Assembly (NCBI GenBank): GCA_019279435.1
Contig: JAAALK010000287.1
Location: forward strand, 84,261,886 to 84,325,885
From: Zizania palustris
Lineage: Eukaryota > Streptophyta > Magnoliopsida > Poales > Poaceae
Length of the DNA: 64,000 nucleotides
Direction of reading: 5' to 3'
Of this stretch, positions 8,201-17,742 are shown piece after piece. Each line of letters begins with the position of its first letter. Position 1 is the stretch's first letter. Below the pieces are notes generated by a model. The model was given only the letters and a program-made list of their open reading frames with translations, had not been told where the DNA came from and searched no databases. A program made the position numbers and the translations under genes.

Positions 8201-10400
8201 TCTCTCCTTCGGGACTTGGTCTTGGAAATGACTTCTTCGAAGCTTCGGAGGAGGCTGAAAAAATTTCTCCATTATCTTGGACATTGTTTACCTGCCTCGG
8301 ATCAAGAGGAGGACCGTGACCATATTCTGCCCTCCGAGCCATGGCTTGATCTCCGAAGATTGTTAGAACTCCTAACTGTGTGGGCATCTTCATGCACAAG
8401 TAATTGTGATGCGCCACAGCTCCGAACTGATTCAACATGCCTCGCCCAAAGATAACATTATAAGCGTACGGGGCATCTACTACATCAAAGATAACTTCCT
8501 CAGTTCGGGCTAGTAAACCTTCTCCGAAGGTTACTTCTAGGCCTATCTGGCCAAGTGCATCTAGCGGAGGTCCTGCGAAGCCTTGCAGAGGACGAGCCGC
8601 TGGGAGGAGATGCTTTCGGGAAATGCATAACTGATCGAAGGCTTGCACAAATATGATATCTGCCGAGCTACCTCCGTCAATTAGCACCCTTCGGACTTCA
8701 GTCCCTGCAATATCAGCGGTGATAACCAATGGATCTGCATGCGGGAACTTGATACCAGCTGCATCCTCCGCAGAGAAAGATATTGGAACATGAGACCACT
8801 CCGGCATTGCAGCTGCAGATGACGAAGTCCCAATGTGGCCTACTTCTCGAACGTACTCTCTTCGCTGTCTCTTGGACATGCTTCCGAGGGTACCTCCTCC
8901 GGAGATAGGGAGAACTACTCTCTTCCCTCTATCTTGCCCTTCTTCTTGCTTCGGAGGTGGCATAACATTGGCCACCGGAGGATGCCTTGCAGCATCAAAA
9001 TTTTCTATTCGCGCTACAGCCTGGACCGGCTCCGAGCGCACTGCTGCCGCTGGACTTCGGTCGGTACTACCTCGACCCGAAGTTCTTTCCAAGTATTCTC
9101 CCCGAAGGGTAAGAATAGCCTTGCAGGTGTCAGTCGCATGGCTTCGGTTCTCTCCATGGATACAGCAAAAAAGGGTCTGGCCCTTGCCAGCCGTTTTCCC
9201 TGGCGGCCTCCAGCCGCTGGACTTGTTCCCCGCAGGCTGTGGAGCTCTTGGTGCAAACTTCTGCGGGGGTGCAATGTTTAAAACCTCAGAACGAGGGTGC
9301 TTTTGCCCTCTTCTTCTATCGTGTTGCACTTCGGGGACTGGTTCTTGCGGCTGAGCCGAAGTCTTCACCTCTGCCTTAACTTCTGTCAACACTGTCGAAG
9401 TAGCAGTAGTCCTCCGAAGCCAACCTTCTTCCGACTTCGAGTACTCCTCGAAGTACGACATCAACTGTGATACTGTGGTGATGCTCTTCCGATGCAATTT
9501 ATCCAGAAGGCCTTTATGACTGACGCCTTCCCGAGCCGCATCAACCACCGAAGATGTGGACAGCCCCCGAATTTGCGACTTCGTGTGAGCGAAGCGCTTG
9601 AAGTACTGCCTCAATGTTTCTCCGGGGAGCTGTTTCACTTGGAAAAGGCTTCCTGTCGACATGGGGGGCACGAAGGTGCCCTGAAAGTTACTTATGAACT
9701 TCCTCTTTAACTGTGACCAAGAATCGATTGATCCTGGCTTTAAAGACCAGAACCATCGCAACGCCACTCCTTGAAGAGCTAACGGGAAGCACTTCGCCAT
9801 AGTCTCTCTGTCTCCGCCGCTAGCCTCAATCGCTAGGGCATAAGAACGCACAAACTCACTGGGATCTTCGTCTCCAGCATACTTGCAGAGCTTCGAAGTT
9901 TTAAACTTCGGATTGAAGCGAATCTTCTGAAGCTCAGGATGCAACGGAGATTCATTGTCGTAAGAAGCGTTCTCCGGGGCTTCGGGATAATCAAGATCGT
10001 CGTCTTCGTGCACCTCGGGGATAGCTGGGGTGGCTTGAGGGCGAAGCTTGTTCGCAGCCTCCTGTCGCCACCTCGCTACCTCGGCTTGAAGATTGGCCAT
10101 TTGAGTGGCCATGTCTCCAAGGCTATCTTCATCTCCTCCGGAAGGACCTTCCGGGTCTTGAGAACTGGTATGATCAGTTCGAATCGGAATGGAGGGTGGC
10201 AGAGTGGCTCCGGGCGGTCGGAGTGTAGAAGGGGTTGGTGGAGAGGTTTCGTATCCTCGAGGGATAGAAGCCCCTTGCGGAGTTTGAGGTGGAGGGATAG
10301 TCGAAGACCCTCCGACTTCGACTGTGTCGAAGGGTATCTCTCCGGAGATCCGAGAGGACCTCCGAGTGGGATTGCGAGGTGCGCTCCGCTTAGGAGGCAT
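5253..10400 (-). CDS. E2 Gag-Pol polyprotein, 1715 codons
   Basis: One uninterrupted frame starting at MPPKRSAPRNPTRR. Domains by residue: Gag about 165-330 (ALRWFWSLKPGSIDSW); Cys/His knuckle-like CCIHGENRSHATDTC about 412-426; protease with LIDGGSSADIIF about 573; RT about 805-1010 with motif A LSFLDAYSGYHQ and catalytic YMDD at 954-957; gypsy RNase H about 1095-1215, whose usual acidic site reads LYLAATGS and looks degenerate; second, archaeal-like RNase H about 1235-1360 with YSDGAF, AEYEG and KTDSQ carrying D/E/D; integrase from about 1450 with an H..H..CQGC zinc site and D1529, D1589, E1625. Gag and Pol in one frame without stop suggests a young copy. Only the integrase tail is out of frame (from about 5283). 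Confidence 0.93.
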   Translation of the reverse strand: MPPKRSAPRNPTRRSSRISGEIPFDTVEVGGSSTIPPPQTPQGASIPRGYETSPPTPSTLRPPGATLPPSIPIRTDHTSSQDPEGPSGGDEDSLGDMATQMANLQAEVARWRQEAANKLRPQATPAIPEVHEDDDLDYPEAPENASYDNESPLHPELQKIRFNPKFKTSKLCKYAGDEDPSEFVRSYALAIEASGGDRETMAKCFPLALQGVALRWFWSLKPGSIDSWSQLKRKFISNFQGTFVPPMSTGSLFQVKQLPGETLRQYFKRFAHTKSQIRGLSTSSVVDAAREGVSHKGLLDKLHRKSITTVSQLMSYFEEYSKSEEGWLRRTTATSTVLTEVKAEVKTSAQPQEPVPEVQHDRRRGQKHPRSEVLNIAPPQKFAPRAPQPAGNKSSGWRPPGKTAGKGQTLFCCIHGENRSHATDTCKAILTLRGEYLERTSGRGSTDRSPAAAVRSEPVQAVARIENFDAARHPPVANVMPPPKQEEGQDRGKRVVLPISGGGTLGSMSKRQRREYVREVGHIGTSSSAAAMPEWSHVPISFSAEDAAGIKFPHADPLVITADIAGTEVRRVLIDGGSSADIIFVQAFDQLCISRKHLLPAARPLQGFAGPPLDALGQIGLEVTFGEGLLARTEEVIFDVVDAPYAYNVIFGRGMLNQFGAVAHHNYLCMKMPTQLGVLTIFGDQAMARRAEYGHGPPLDPRQVNNVQDNGEIFSASSEASKKSFPRPSPEGEIATKVIVKDGKEYTFQFGKDLPPEVATSLEKVVEENLDVFAWSDEDITGVDRDIIEHSLLVNPKARPVRQGLRKMSAERAALAKDEVEKLLKAGIIREVAHTEWLANPVFVRKKSSGKWRMCIDFTSLNKACPRDPYPMPRIDQLVDSTAGSELLSFLDAYSGYHQIWLKREDEIKTSFVTPSGVFCYVRMPFGLRNAGATFSRLVAKALGHQLGRNVEAYMDDIVIKSALKHQHNLDLAETFNSLRACGIRLNPEKCIFGAKAGKLLGYLVSSRGIEASPTQITALQKMAPPENVKQVQKLTGRLAALSRFLSRSAERSLPIFKVLKGSEDFAWTPECQKSFEDIKDYLSNLATLTVPIADETLLLYLAATGSAVSAVLVREADINGKLVQNPVYFVSEALSGAKTRYSELEKFVYALIMASRKLRHYFLAHNVIVPTSYPLGDMLRSKDSTGRIGKWAVELAPFGISFLARTAIKSQVLADFVAEWTPPAKLTPEKSDDGVWTIYSDGAFQASGAGIGAVLISPSGQRAMYSARLNFKSTNNIAEYEGILLGLRKARALGATRIIIKTDSQIVAGHVDKSFQVRHPQLAKYLEEIRKVEAHFKGISIRSIPRAENVQVDILAKAAAGAVDVPDEAFYEELNIPSVPQVASAEILCIPSADWKDSIIELLQGGTNLPEEPQLSRLKLRARNYQLINGILYKAGVCSPLLRCISQAEGQEILREIHEGLCGSHLAPRALAGKTLRQGLYWPTITADAESLVRTCQGCQWMGRRSHRPPTALQVIAPVWPMARWGMDLIGPFPLAKGNLKFAVVAIEYFSKWVEAEPLTAITSNNVQKFFWKNIICRFGVPRYLTVDNGTQFDAEPFRKFCEDLGIQLCFAAVRHPQSNGAVERANGNILSGLNRRIVGLSKGLWTEELPKILWSIRTTQTRSTGFTPFRLLFGDEAMTPTELKGGSLRSIEPDIEEERQASLDCQKRQDFEL

Positions 10401-10442
10401 GATGCAAGAGGTTGGTAGAGAACGAAGTTTTTTGGACTAAGT

Positions 10443-10460
10443 TCCCCACGGACGGCGCCA
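10443..10460 (-). promoter_or_regulatory. E2 primer-binding site
   Basis: Immediately inside the 5' LTR, separated by 2 bp, the minus strand reads TGGCGCCGTCCGTGGGGA. TGGCGCC matches the 3' end of a tRNA ending in GGCGCCA, as in plant tRNA-Asp. The tRNA identity is inference. The same sequence follows the LTR of E4. Confidence 0.7.
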
Positions 10461-10462
10461 AC

Positions 10463-10957
10463 TGTTGGCGTAAAAGATTACGCTAACAGGTTTCTGTAGA
10501 AAAGAAACTAACAAACGAAGTGTTTGCGAAGCAAACTGTTCTAAGCCTCCGAAAGGATAATAGCTTAGAATAGTTCGAAAGTGTGTATTGATTCACTTGT
10601 AATCGGTCCCTATTACAGGGTGAAATGGGGGGTATTTATAGACCTAAACATTAAGGAAAAGACCTATTTACCCCTCTATTACAACCGACATTAAGGAAAC
10701 TATTTGGTTTCCTTAATAGGGCTAAAATGGTAAAAGACTAATCTAATAGGATAGAAGATAAGTCTTCCATCTTAGCTGGCAGAAAAGATCCTGAAGGGCT
10801 TTGGTTCGAAGACATACTTCGAACCAGTGTCTGTCTTCGGGCTTCGAACCAAGTTCTGAGCATCTTCGAAGAAGGTCTTCGAACAATCTTCGAAGTAGTT
10901 GGCTGTCTTCATGCTGCTTTAGCAATAACCCCGAAGATGAGATATTTTCCCCCAACA
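10463..10957 (-). repeat. E2 5' LTR (495 bp)
   Basis: On the plus strand it begins TGTTGGCGTAAAAG and ends TTTTCCCCCAACA, giving TGTTGG..CCAACA inverted ends. The PBS lies on its left and interrupted E3 coding sequence on its right. It contains a TATA box on the minus strand (10633-10640). The E4 LTR has the same length and is clearly related. Confidence 0.92.
10633..10640 (-). promoter_or_regulatory. E2 LTR TATA box
   Basis: TATAAATA on the minus strand, followed by a CCCCC run, at the expected place inside the LTR. The equivalent box is present in the E4 LTR (17418-17425) and in the solo LTR (18487-18494), which supports it being the retroelement promoter. Confidence 0.6.
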
Positions 10958-12603
10958 ACATTCTCCTTCCCGTTCTTGTGTTTAATAATATAAGGAAAAG
11001 ACTTGATGAATTCTACCCAACTAGCATGACGACGGTTCAGATTTGTTTGGGTACGAATATGTTTCAAAGCCTCATGATCAGAATGAATGATGAACTCGCA
11101 ATGCCAAAGATAGTGCTGCCATGTGTGCAAAGTGCGGACTAAAGCATAAAGCTCCTTATCATAAGTAGAATATCGCAAGCTAGCACCGCTTAATTTTTCA
11201 CTGAAATACGCAACCGGTTTTCCCTCTTGTAACAAAACAGCACCTAATCAAATCCCGCTAGCATCGCATTCAAGCTCAAATACTTTAGTAAAATCAGGCA
11301 ATTGCAAGAGGGGGGCATGTGTTAACTTATCTTTCAAAGTGTTGAATGCTACCTCCTGCGAGTCGCCCCAAGCAAATGGCACACCTTTCTTTGTAAGCTC
11401 ATGTAGAGGTGCTGCAATGGAGCTAAAATCACGTACGAACTGACAGTAAAAACCTGCAAGTCCAAGAAAACTCCGAATATGTGTGACCGTCATCGGCGTG
11501 GGCCATTCTCGAATTGCATCAACCTTGCTGCTATCCACCTCGATGCCCTGTGGGGTAACAACATAACCAAGAAATGAGACGCGTTGTGTGCAAAAGATGC
11601 ATTTTTCCATATTAGCAAACAAGCGGGCAGCACGCAAGGCATCAAAAACAACACTCAAATGTTCTAACTGCTCTTCCATAGTCTTGCTGTAAATAAGGAT
11701 ATCATCGAAGTAGACAACAACAAACAGTCCTATGAAGGGTCTAAGAACTTCATTCATCAAGCGCATAAAGGTGCTGGGAGCATTAGTCAATCCAAACAGC
11801 ATAACCAACCATTCATATAACCCAAATTTCGTTTTAAAAGCCGTTTTCCATTCATCTCCTAATTTCATGCGAATCTGATGGTAGCCACTACGTAAATAAA
11901 TCTTAGTGAAAATCATGGCACCACTAAGTTCATCTAGCATATCATCAAGGCGTGGTATAGGATATCGATAACGAATGGTGATGTTATTAATAGCACGACA
12001 GTCTACACACATACGCCATGACCCATCTTTCTTCGGCACAAGTAAAACAGGAACCGAGCAAGGGCTAAGAGATTCACGAATGTACCCCTTATCAAGCAAC
12101 ACCTGCACCTGGCGCTGGATCTCCTTCGTCTCATCCGGATTCGTGCGGTATGGGGCGCGGTTAGGTAGTTGGGCGCCGGGGATGAGGTCAATCTGGTGCT
12201 CAATACCACGAAGTGGAGGGAGACTCGAGGGTAAGTCTGTGGGAAACACATCAGCGTACTCCTGCAAAAGGTTAGAAACAGCGGGGGGAATATCCAAAGA
12301 TGGGGGAGCATCAAGGGCAGCAAGCATACTAGAACAGACAAGTGCATAGCAGGGCAAATGATCATTGCGTAAATCCTCAAAATCAGCACGTGTAGCAAGC
12401 AAGACAGGTGCATTCAACTTGATTTCAGAAGTAACATTGGCGGCTGGTTGGGATGCTAGTGGTTTTGCCGCTTTAGTATCCCTAGCAAGATCATCTTTAA
12501 AAATTTGGTCGGGGGTCATTGGATGTATAATTATTTTCTGACCTTTAAACAGGAAGGAATAATGATTCAAACGACCATGATGTACACTATCAGTATCATA
12601 TTG
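10958..12603 (-). pseudogene. E3 pol: RT and RNase H, truncated by E2
   Basis: It continues after the stop at 12604 with NHYSFLFKGQKIIIHP, the PR-RT spacer, RT (MCVDCRAINNITIRYRYP, LRSGYHQIRM, catalytic YFDD in VVVYFDDILIYS) and RNase H beginning ELECDASGI. A second stop at 11248 replaces a Gly codon (GGA in E6). RNase H then resumes (LLQEGKPVAYFSEKL, IIHSDHEALKHIRTQ) and breaks exactly at the E2 LTR edge (10957/10958). RT catalytic residues are intact. Confidence 0.88.
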
Positions 12604-14151
12604 TCAAGGTCTACCAAGTAACAAAGAGCATGCTTCCATCGGAACAACATCACAATCAGCATAATCAGAATAAGAGCCCAATGAAAAAGGAACGCGTACC
12701 GAACATGTGATTCTAATTTTCCCACCATCATTTAGCCATTGAATGTGATACGGGTTTGGGTTCTTACGAGTGGGCAAGGACAACTTCTCGACCAAAGCTG
12801 TGCTTGCCAAGTTGTTGCAGCTGCCACTGTCGATTATGATGTGAATCAACCGTTCTTGTACAACACCTTTGGTGTGGAAAAGTGTGTGCCGTTGGTTTTT
12901 CTCAGACGTGGTGACCTGTGTGCTAAGAACACGCTGCACAACAAGACTCTCATACTTATCGGCGTCGCCGGGATCGACATGTACCTCCGTTTTAGCTGCA
13001 TGGTCAGTGGCAAGCATAGTATGTTGGGTTTCCTCGGAATCACTAGCGGATGAATACTCACCATTGTCACGTATGAGCAAAATACGCTTGTTTGGACAGT
13101 CCCAACTCACGTGTCCAAGTCCATGGTAACGATAGCACCGAATATCCCGTGTACGTCCTGTGGAAGGAGCAGCGCCTGGGGACGAGGATGCGGTAGGCTT
13201 GGCCGTCGTTTCACGCGATGGAGTGCTGATCGTGGATGGTGTAGGCGGAGTAGACGCTGAATTGATTGTTGCGCCTCTACCTGCAAAAGAGTTAGGATAT
13301 GTCTTCGAGCGGCGTCCCTGCACTTCACGTTCAGCTTTGCAAGCATATGCAAACAATGTGGCCATATCAGAATATTCCTTATAATCAAGGATGTCATGAA
13401 TTTCTCTATTCAAACCACCATGAAAACGGGCCATCGCAACTTCATCTGTCTCAAACAAACCACAACGAATCATACCTTTTTGGAGCTCTTGATAGTAGTC
13501 CTCGACAGATTGATGTCCTTGTCGAAAACTCTGCATTTTATTTAGCAAATCTCGCGCAAAATATGAAGGAACAAATCTGTGTCGCATAGCAGCTTTTAAT
13601 TGAGTCCAAGTGATGGGTGTGGCAGTAGGATGTGTTAGTTTATATTCACGCCACCATATTAAAGAAAAATCAGTAAATTCGCTAATAGCAGCTTTAACTT
13701 GAGAATGAGCAGGAATATCATGGCATGAAAATTTCTGATCGACCTCTAGTTCCCAATCAAGATAAGCAGCAGGATCATATTTGCCATTAAAAAATGGAAT
13801 TTTAAATTTAATCTTAGCAAATGAATTGTGAGGGGAATGACGTACCACGTGACGTGCACGACCGTGGCGAGGTCCATCATCCTGCTCCGTATCGCCGCCA
13901 TAATCCTTTTGTAATTCGGTGAGCGACGTAGTTAACGCATCGAGTCGTGACATGATGGTGTCGAGCGTGGTCACCATGGCCGTCTGAGCGAGGTCGATCT
14001 GGTCGAACCGCTCGGTCGACGAAGTGATCGTAGAATCAAACCACTCATGCATCGTTGTCATGTCCGCAGCAAGGCCATCAACCTGTGCCCGTACGTCCAG
14101 TAGCTGCGCATCCTTCAGTTCGTCGTTGCCTGCCATAGTTAGTGCAAACAC
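12604..14151 (-). pseudogene. E3 gag and protease
   Basis: An open frame of 515 codons beginning MFALTMAGNDELKD; the inner Met at 14136 may be the true start. It has an N-terminal helical region, a Gag domain (PFFNGKYDPAAYLDWELEVD, KAAMRHRFVPSYFARDLL), a zinc knuckle degraded at one position (CYRYHGLGHVSWDC, where E6 has CYRCHGLGHVSRDC) and protease with IIIDSGSCNNLAS. A TGG to TGA change, judged against E6, stops it after LLLGRP. The knuckle Cys-to-Tyr change would also impair Gag. Confidence 0.88.
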
Positions 14152-15137
14152 AAAGAAAAAACCTACGATAACAAGGATGTGGATCGGTCGCTCACAGACG
14201 TGCTGTTATCAAATTCTTATCCGTTCTTACCAAGCACACAGGGGTGACCTGCAACCAACAGGTGGAACAGGCGAAAGATTGGAGCAGCGATTGCTTGGAG
14301 AAACAAAATCTGCTCGTTGTAGAATTATGTAGGGTTCTAGGTAGGTTGCACTCAAAACAAGGATTAGCACAATCCAACAATAATGCGAGGTTGAATTATA
14401 GTGCCAAAGACGTAACCAAAAGCTGCTGGAAACAAAAGTGCAAAAGGCAGCACACGAAAAGGGAAAACGAAGAGGTGAGCAGGGATGGGAGGGCGCACGG
14501 CCAGGGTGGTCGCTTCCTTGCTGTTTTTTCTCCTTTCTTTTTTTTCTTCTTTTTTTTCTTTTTTTTATCCAGAGAAACTTGCAAGTAAAATTAGGCAACC
14601 AGCAATAATGGACGGCCCTTTGTATGGTAGGTGATCAAGAATTTCAGAAATGAAGCAATCTGCCCTTTGTATGGTAGGCGACCAAAACTTTCTTAAATGA
14701 GTGTCATCAATATTAGGCAACCAGCAATAATTGACTGCCCTTTGTATGGAAGGCAACCAAAACTTTCTCAAATGAATGTGATCAATATTAGGCAACCAGC
14801 AATAATTGGCTACCCTTTGTATGGAAGGCAACCAAAACTTTCTCAAATGAGGTTGAGCAGAATGAGGCAACCTATATTTTTTTGTAACTTTCCAAATGAC
14901 ACACAAGGCAGGGAAGGGAGGGGCGCACGGCCAGGGGGGTTTGCGTGATATGCAGATGAAGATGCACAAGTAACCAGCAACAATTGACACGCATAAGCAC
15001 ACAAATTCAACAAAGCAAATTATTGAAAGATAGTGCAAGGCTCAAAAAGGTGCTGGGACAAGGATCTAACATGAAATATATTTTTGTGTTTTGGTTTTGT
15101 GGACTGTAGGAAGGGACAAACACTCGATAAACTCACC
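14152..15137 (-). other. E3 5' leader with minisatellite
   Basis: A non-coding leader of nearly 1 kb between the LTR remnant and gag. It includes a low-complexity run at 14520-14570 and, at 14597-14873, three to four copies of a unit of about 75 bp (plus strand GGCAACCAGCAATAATTG ... CCTTTGTATGGAAGGC). The same repeat lies in the E6 leader, so it belongs to the family. Confidence 0.7.
14597..14873 (-). repeat. E3 leader minisatellite, about 75-bp unit
   Basis: Each unit has ATTGATCACATTCATTTGAG-like sequence, then AAAGTTTTGGTTGCCTTCCA-like sequence read on the minus strand. Homologous units occupy 20527-20805 in E6. Confidence 0.75.
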
Positions 15138-15141
15138 GATC

Positions 15142-15692
15142 TTTTGGTGAGTGGAGATAACTTTGATTTGGTGGAAGAAGACCCTCATGATCCGACTACG
15201 ACGAGCGAACCCGAAGCGCCAATGCAATCGCTGAACCAACTCCCTGTGGTTACCGACCTTGTTGATGCAAGATCAGCCTGATCACGAAGATCGTTTCCTA
15301 TTCGCAATCGAAGAACGAACAAGAAAGAGATGCGAGCAATATGAATATCACTCAAGGTGGAGTTCTGAATCACACGAGGACAGCGCTGTTTGGCGCGTGT
15401 CGAAAGTAACAAAAGCTAATTGTAAATCAAAACTCGAGTCTATAGGAATGACAAGACTCTATTTAAATAGAGGGGGGAAGGTGGGCGCAGCCCCCTAATG
15501 TGGACGGCCAAGAAGGGGGAGGGCGCCCCTAGGAAGGCCGACTCTAGGCAGGCCCGCGTCTGTTCTTCTGGGCCTTCATTCTTTAGTAGTATGACGAAGT
15601 TCAGCTCTCTTGCATGGGCCCTCGTGATTATCCTAGAAGGAGATGGCGCAGAAGAAGGTGCTGCTGGTGTAGATGTACTGATGTCCTCATCA
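15142..15692 (-). repeat. E3 5' LTR, 3' end and PBS deleted
   Basis: The outer end is TGATGAGGACATCAG read on the minus strand from 15692. The LTR aligns with the E6 LTRs, including a TATTTAAATA box at 15460-15469. At 15138-15141 the LTR jumps to leader sequence. Compared with E6 (20205-20250), 46 bp are missing between two GATC repeats, removing the LTR end and the primer-binding site. Confidence 0.85.
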
Positions 15693-17185
15693 ATGGGGAG
15701 GAGTACTCTTTTCCCTCGATCTTGTCCCTCTTCTTGCTTCGGAGGTGGCATAACATTGACCACTAGAGGCCGTCTTGTAGGGTCGAAGTTCTCTATTCGT
15801 GCCACAACCTGGACAAGTTCCGGATGCACTTCGGTCGGAACTCGGTCAGTAGTGCCTCGACCCGAAGTTCTTTCCAAATACTCTCCTCTTAAAGCAAGTA
15901 TAGATTTGCATGCTTCAGTTGTGTGACTCCGATTTTCACCATGGACACAGCAGAAAAAGGCATGGGCTTTGCCAGCCGGTTTCCCTGGCGGCCTCCAGCC
16001 GCTGGTCTTACTTCCTGAAGGCTGTGGAGCCCTTGGGGCAAACTTCTGCGGGGGTGCAATGTTCAAAACTTCTGAACGAGGATGCTTTTGCCCCCGACGC
16101 CTGTCGTGCTGAGCTTCGAAGCTAGGCCCTTGCGGCTGTGTTGAAGTTTTCACTTCCAACTTAACTTCTTGCAGTATCGACGGAGTTGCAACAGTTCTCC
16201 GAAGCCATCCCTCTTCTGACCTTGCATATTCTTCGAAATAAGACATCAACTGAGCAACAGAAGATATCTTTTTCCTGTGAAGTTTATCAAGGAGGCCCGC
16301 ATGAATAACTCCCTCTCGAGCTGCGTCAACTACAGAAGACGTAGTTAACCCTCGAATTTGCGACTTCGTATGAGCGAAGCGCTTTAAATACTGTCTTAAA
16401 GTCTCTCCGGGGAGCTGCTTCACCTGGAAAAGGCTTCCTGTCTACATTGGGGGTACGAAGGTACCCTAAAAGTTGCTCACGAACTTCTTCCTCAACTCCC
16501 CCCATGATCTGATTGATCCTGGCTTCAGAGACCAGAACCACCGCAGTGCCACTCCTTCGAGAGCTAGGGGAAAACATTTGTCCATAGTGTTTCGCACTCC
16601 CCCGCTGGCTTCAATTGCTAATGCATAAGAACGGGCGAACTCTCCAGGATCTTCATCTCCGGAATATTTGCAAAGCTTCAAAGTTTTGAACTTAGGGTCG
16701 AAGCGCACTTTCTGCAACTCAGGATGCAGCGGAGATTCGGTGTCGAAGGAAGTGTTCTCTGGGGCTTCGGGATAAGGAAGTCTGTCATCTTCGGGCACTT
16801 CGGGGATGACTGGGGTGGCCTGAGAACGAAGCCTATTTGCGGCTTCTTGCCGGCACCTTGCTACTTTAGCTTGGAGACTGGCCATTTGAGCGGCCATATC
16901 ACCAAGACCATCTTCATCTACTCCAGAAGGACCTTCCGGGTCTTAGGAACTGTACGCATTAGTTCGAAGTGGAACTTGAGGTGGAAGAGGAACTCCGGCC
17001 GGCCGAAGTATAGATGGAGTTGGGGGAGGAACTCCGTATGCTCGAGGAAGGGAAATCCCTTCCGGGGTTTGAGGTGGAGGAAACATCGAAGGCTCTCCGA
17101 CCTCAACTGTGTTTGAAGATCTTGCTCCGGAGGTCCGAGGAGACCTCCGAATAGGACTACCACCTGCACTCCGCTTGGGAGGCAT
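15693..17185 (-). pseudogene. E4 gag, three stops, interrupted by E3
   Basis: It starts MPPKRSAGGSPIRRSP and matches E2 Gag along its length (WFWSLKPGSIRSWGEL, MSYFEEYARSEEGWLRR, CCVHGENRSHTTEAC). In-frame stops near 16943 (CAA to TAA), 16466 (CAG to TAG) and 16442 (TCG to TAG) are read by comparison with E2. The downstream part is open from 16423 and runs without stop across the insertion boundary into the E3 LTR, making a chimeric frame to 15440. Confidence 0.88.
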
Positions 17186-17227
17186 GGTTTGAGAACTTGG
17201 TAGAGAACAAAGTTTTTTGGACTAGGT

Positions 17228-17245
17228 TCCCCACGGACGGCGCCA
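17228..17245 (-). promoter_or_regulatory. E4 primer-binding site
   Basis: The minus strand reads TGGCGCCGTCCGTGGGGA, identical to the E2 site, 2 bp inside the LTR. Confidence 0.7.
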
Positions 17246-17247
17246 AC

Positions 17248-17742
17248 TATTGGCATAAAAGATTACGCTAACAGGTTTCTGAAGTTAGAAACTAACAAAC
17301 GAAGTGTTTGTGAAGTAAACTATTTCAAGCCTCCGAATAGGATAATATCTTAAAATAGTTCGAAGATGTATATTGAATAACTTGTATTCGGTCTGTATTA
17401 CAAAGTAAAACGGGGGGTATTTATAGGCTTAAACATTAAGGAAAAGACCCTTTTACCCCTCTATTACAACCGACATAGTGGAAACTATTCGGTACCCTTA
17501 ATAGGGCTAAAATGGTAAAAGACTAATCTAATGAGAAAGAAGATAAGTCTTCCATCCTAGCTGGCAAGGAAGCTCTCGGAAGAGTCCTAGTTCGAAGATA
17601 TACTCCGAACTAGAGTTCGCCTCCATACTTCGAACTTGATCCACGGTGACTCCGGAGTTATATGTTGTAAACCTTTGATTCAATCACCTGCCTTTGCCTT
17701 GTTACCATAATGGATCTGAGGATGAAATATTTTCCCCCAACA
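17248..17742 (-). repeat. E4 5' LTR (495 bp)
   Basis: The plus strand starts TATTGGCATAAAAG (the terminal TG is mutated to TA) and ends ATTTTCCCCCAACA. Sequence and length match the E2 LTR, with a minus-strand TATA box at 17418-17425. Confidence 0.9.

Larger units (their letters stand above)
3270..10957 (-). mobile_element. E2: Tat-lineage Ty3/gypsy retrotransposon, nearly intact coding region
   Basis: The visible order on the minus strand is 5' LTR (10957-10463), PBS, a single gag-PR-RT-RNase H-second RNase H-integrase frame (10400-5005 with one frameshift), tandem repeats (about 4800-4384) and an extra ORF on the opposite strand (3270-4026). The second RNase H and a long pol-to-LTR region with an antisense ORF are hallmarks of the Tat (Ogre/Retand/RIRE2-type) lineage. 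The right end interrupts E3: its RNase H frame stops exactly at the LTR edge, and ACATT (10958-10962) would be the expected 5-bp target duplication. The matching copy at the left end is lost with the 3' LTR in the gap. Confidence 0.92.
10958..15692 (-). mobile_element. E3: chromovirus/CRM-like Ty3/gypsy, 5' half
   Basis: On the minus strand from 15692: partial 5' LTR, leader, gag, protease, RT and the start of RNase H. It is then cut at 10958 by insertion of E2. The rest of the element (integrase, 3' LTR) should lie left of E2 but is not in the window. E3 is the same family as E6: the LTR, leader and gag-pol are recognisably homologous throughout. E3 is itself inserted in the gag gene of E4. 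Confidence 0.9.
15693..17742 (-). mobile_element. E4: older Tat-type gypsy element, 5' LTR and gag only
   Basis: On the minus strand: 5' LTR (17742-17248), PBS, then gag to 15693, where E3 interrupts it. It is close to E2 in LTR ends, length and gag, but has stops. The rest of E4 would be left of E3/E2 and is not visible. The order of insertion is E4, then E3 in it, then E2 in E3. Confidence 0.9.
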
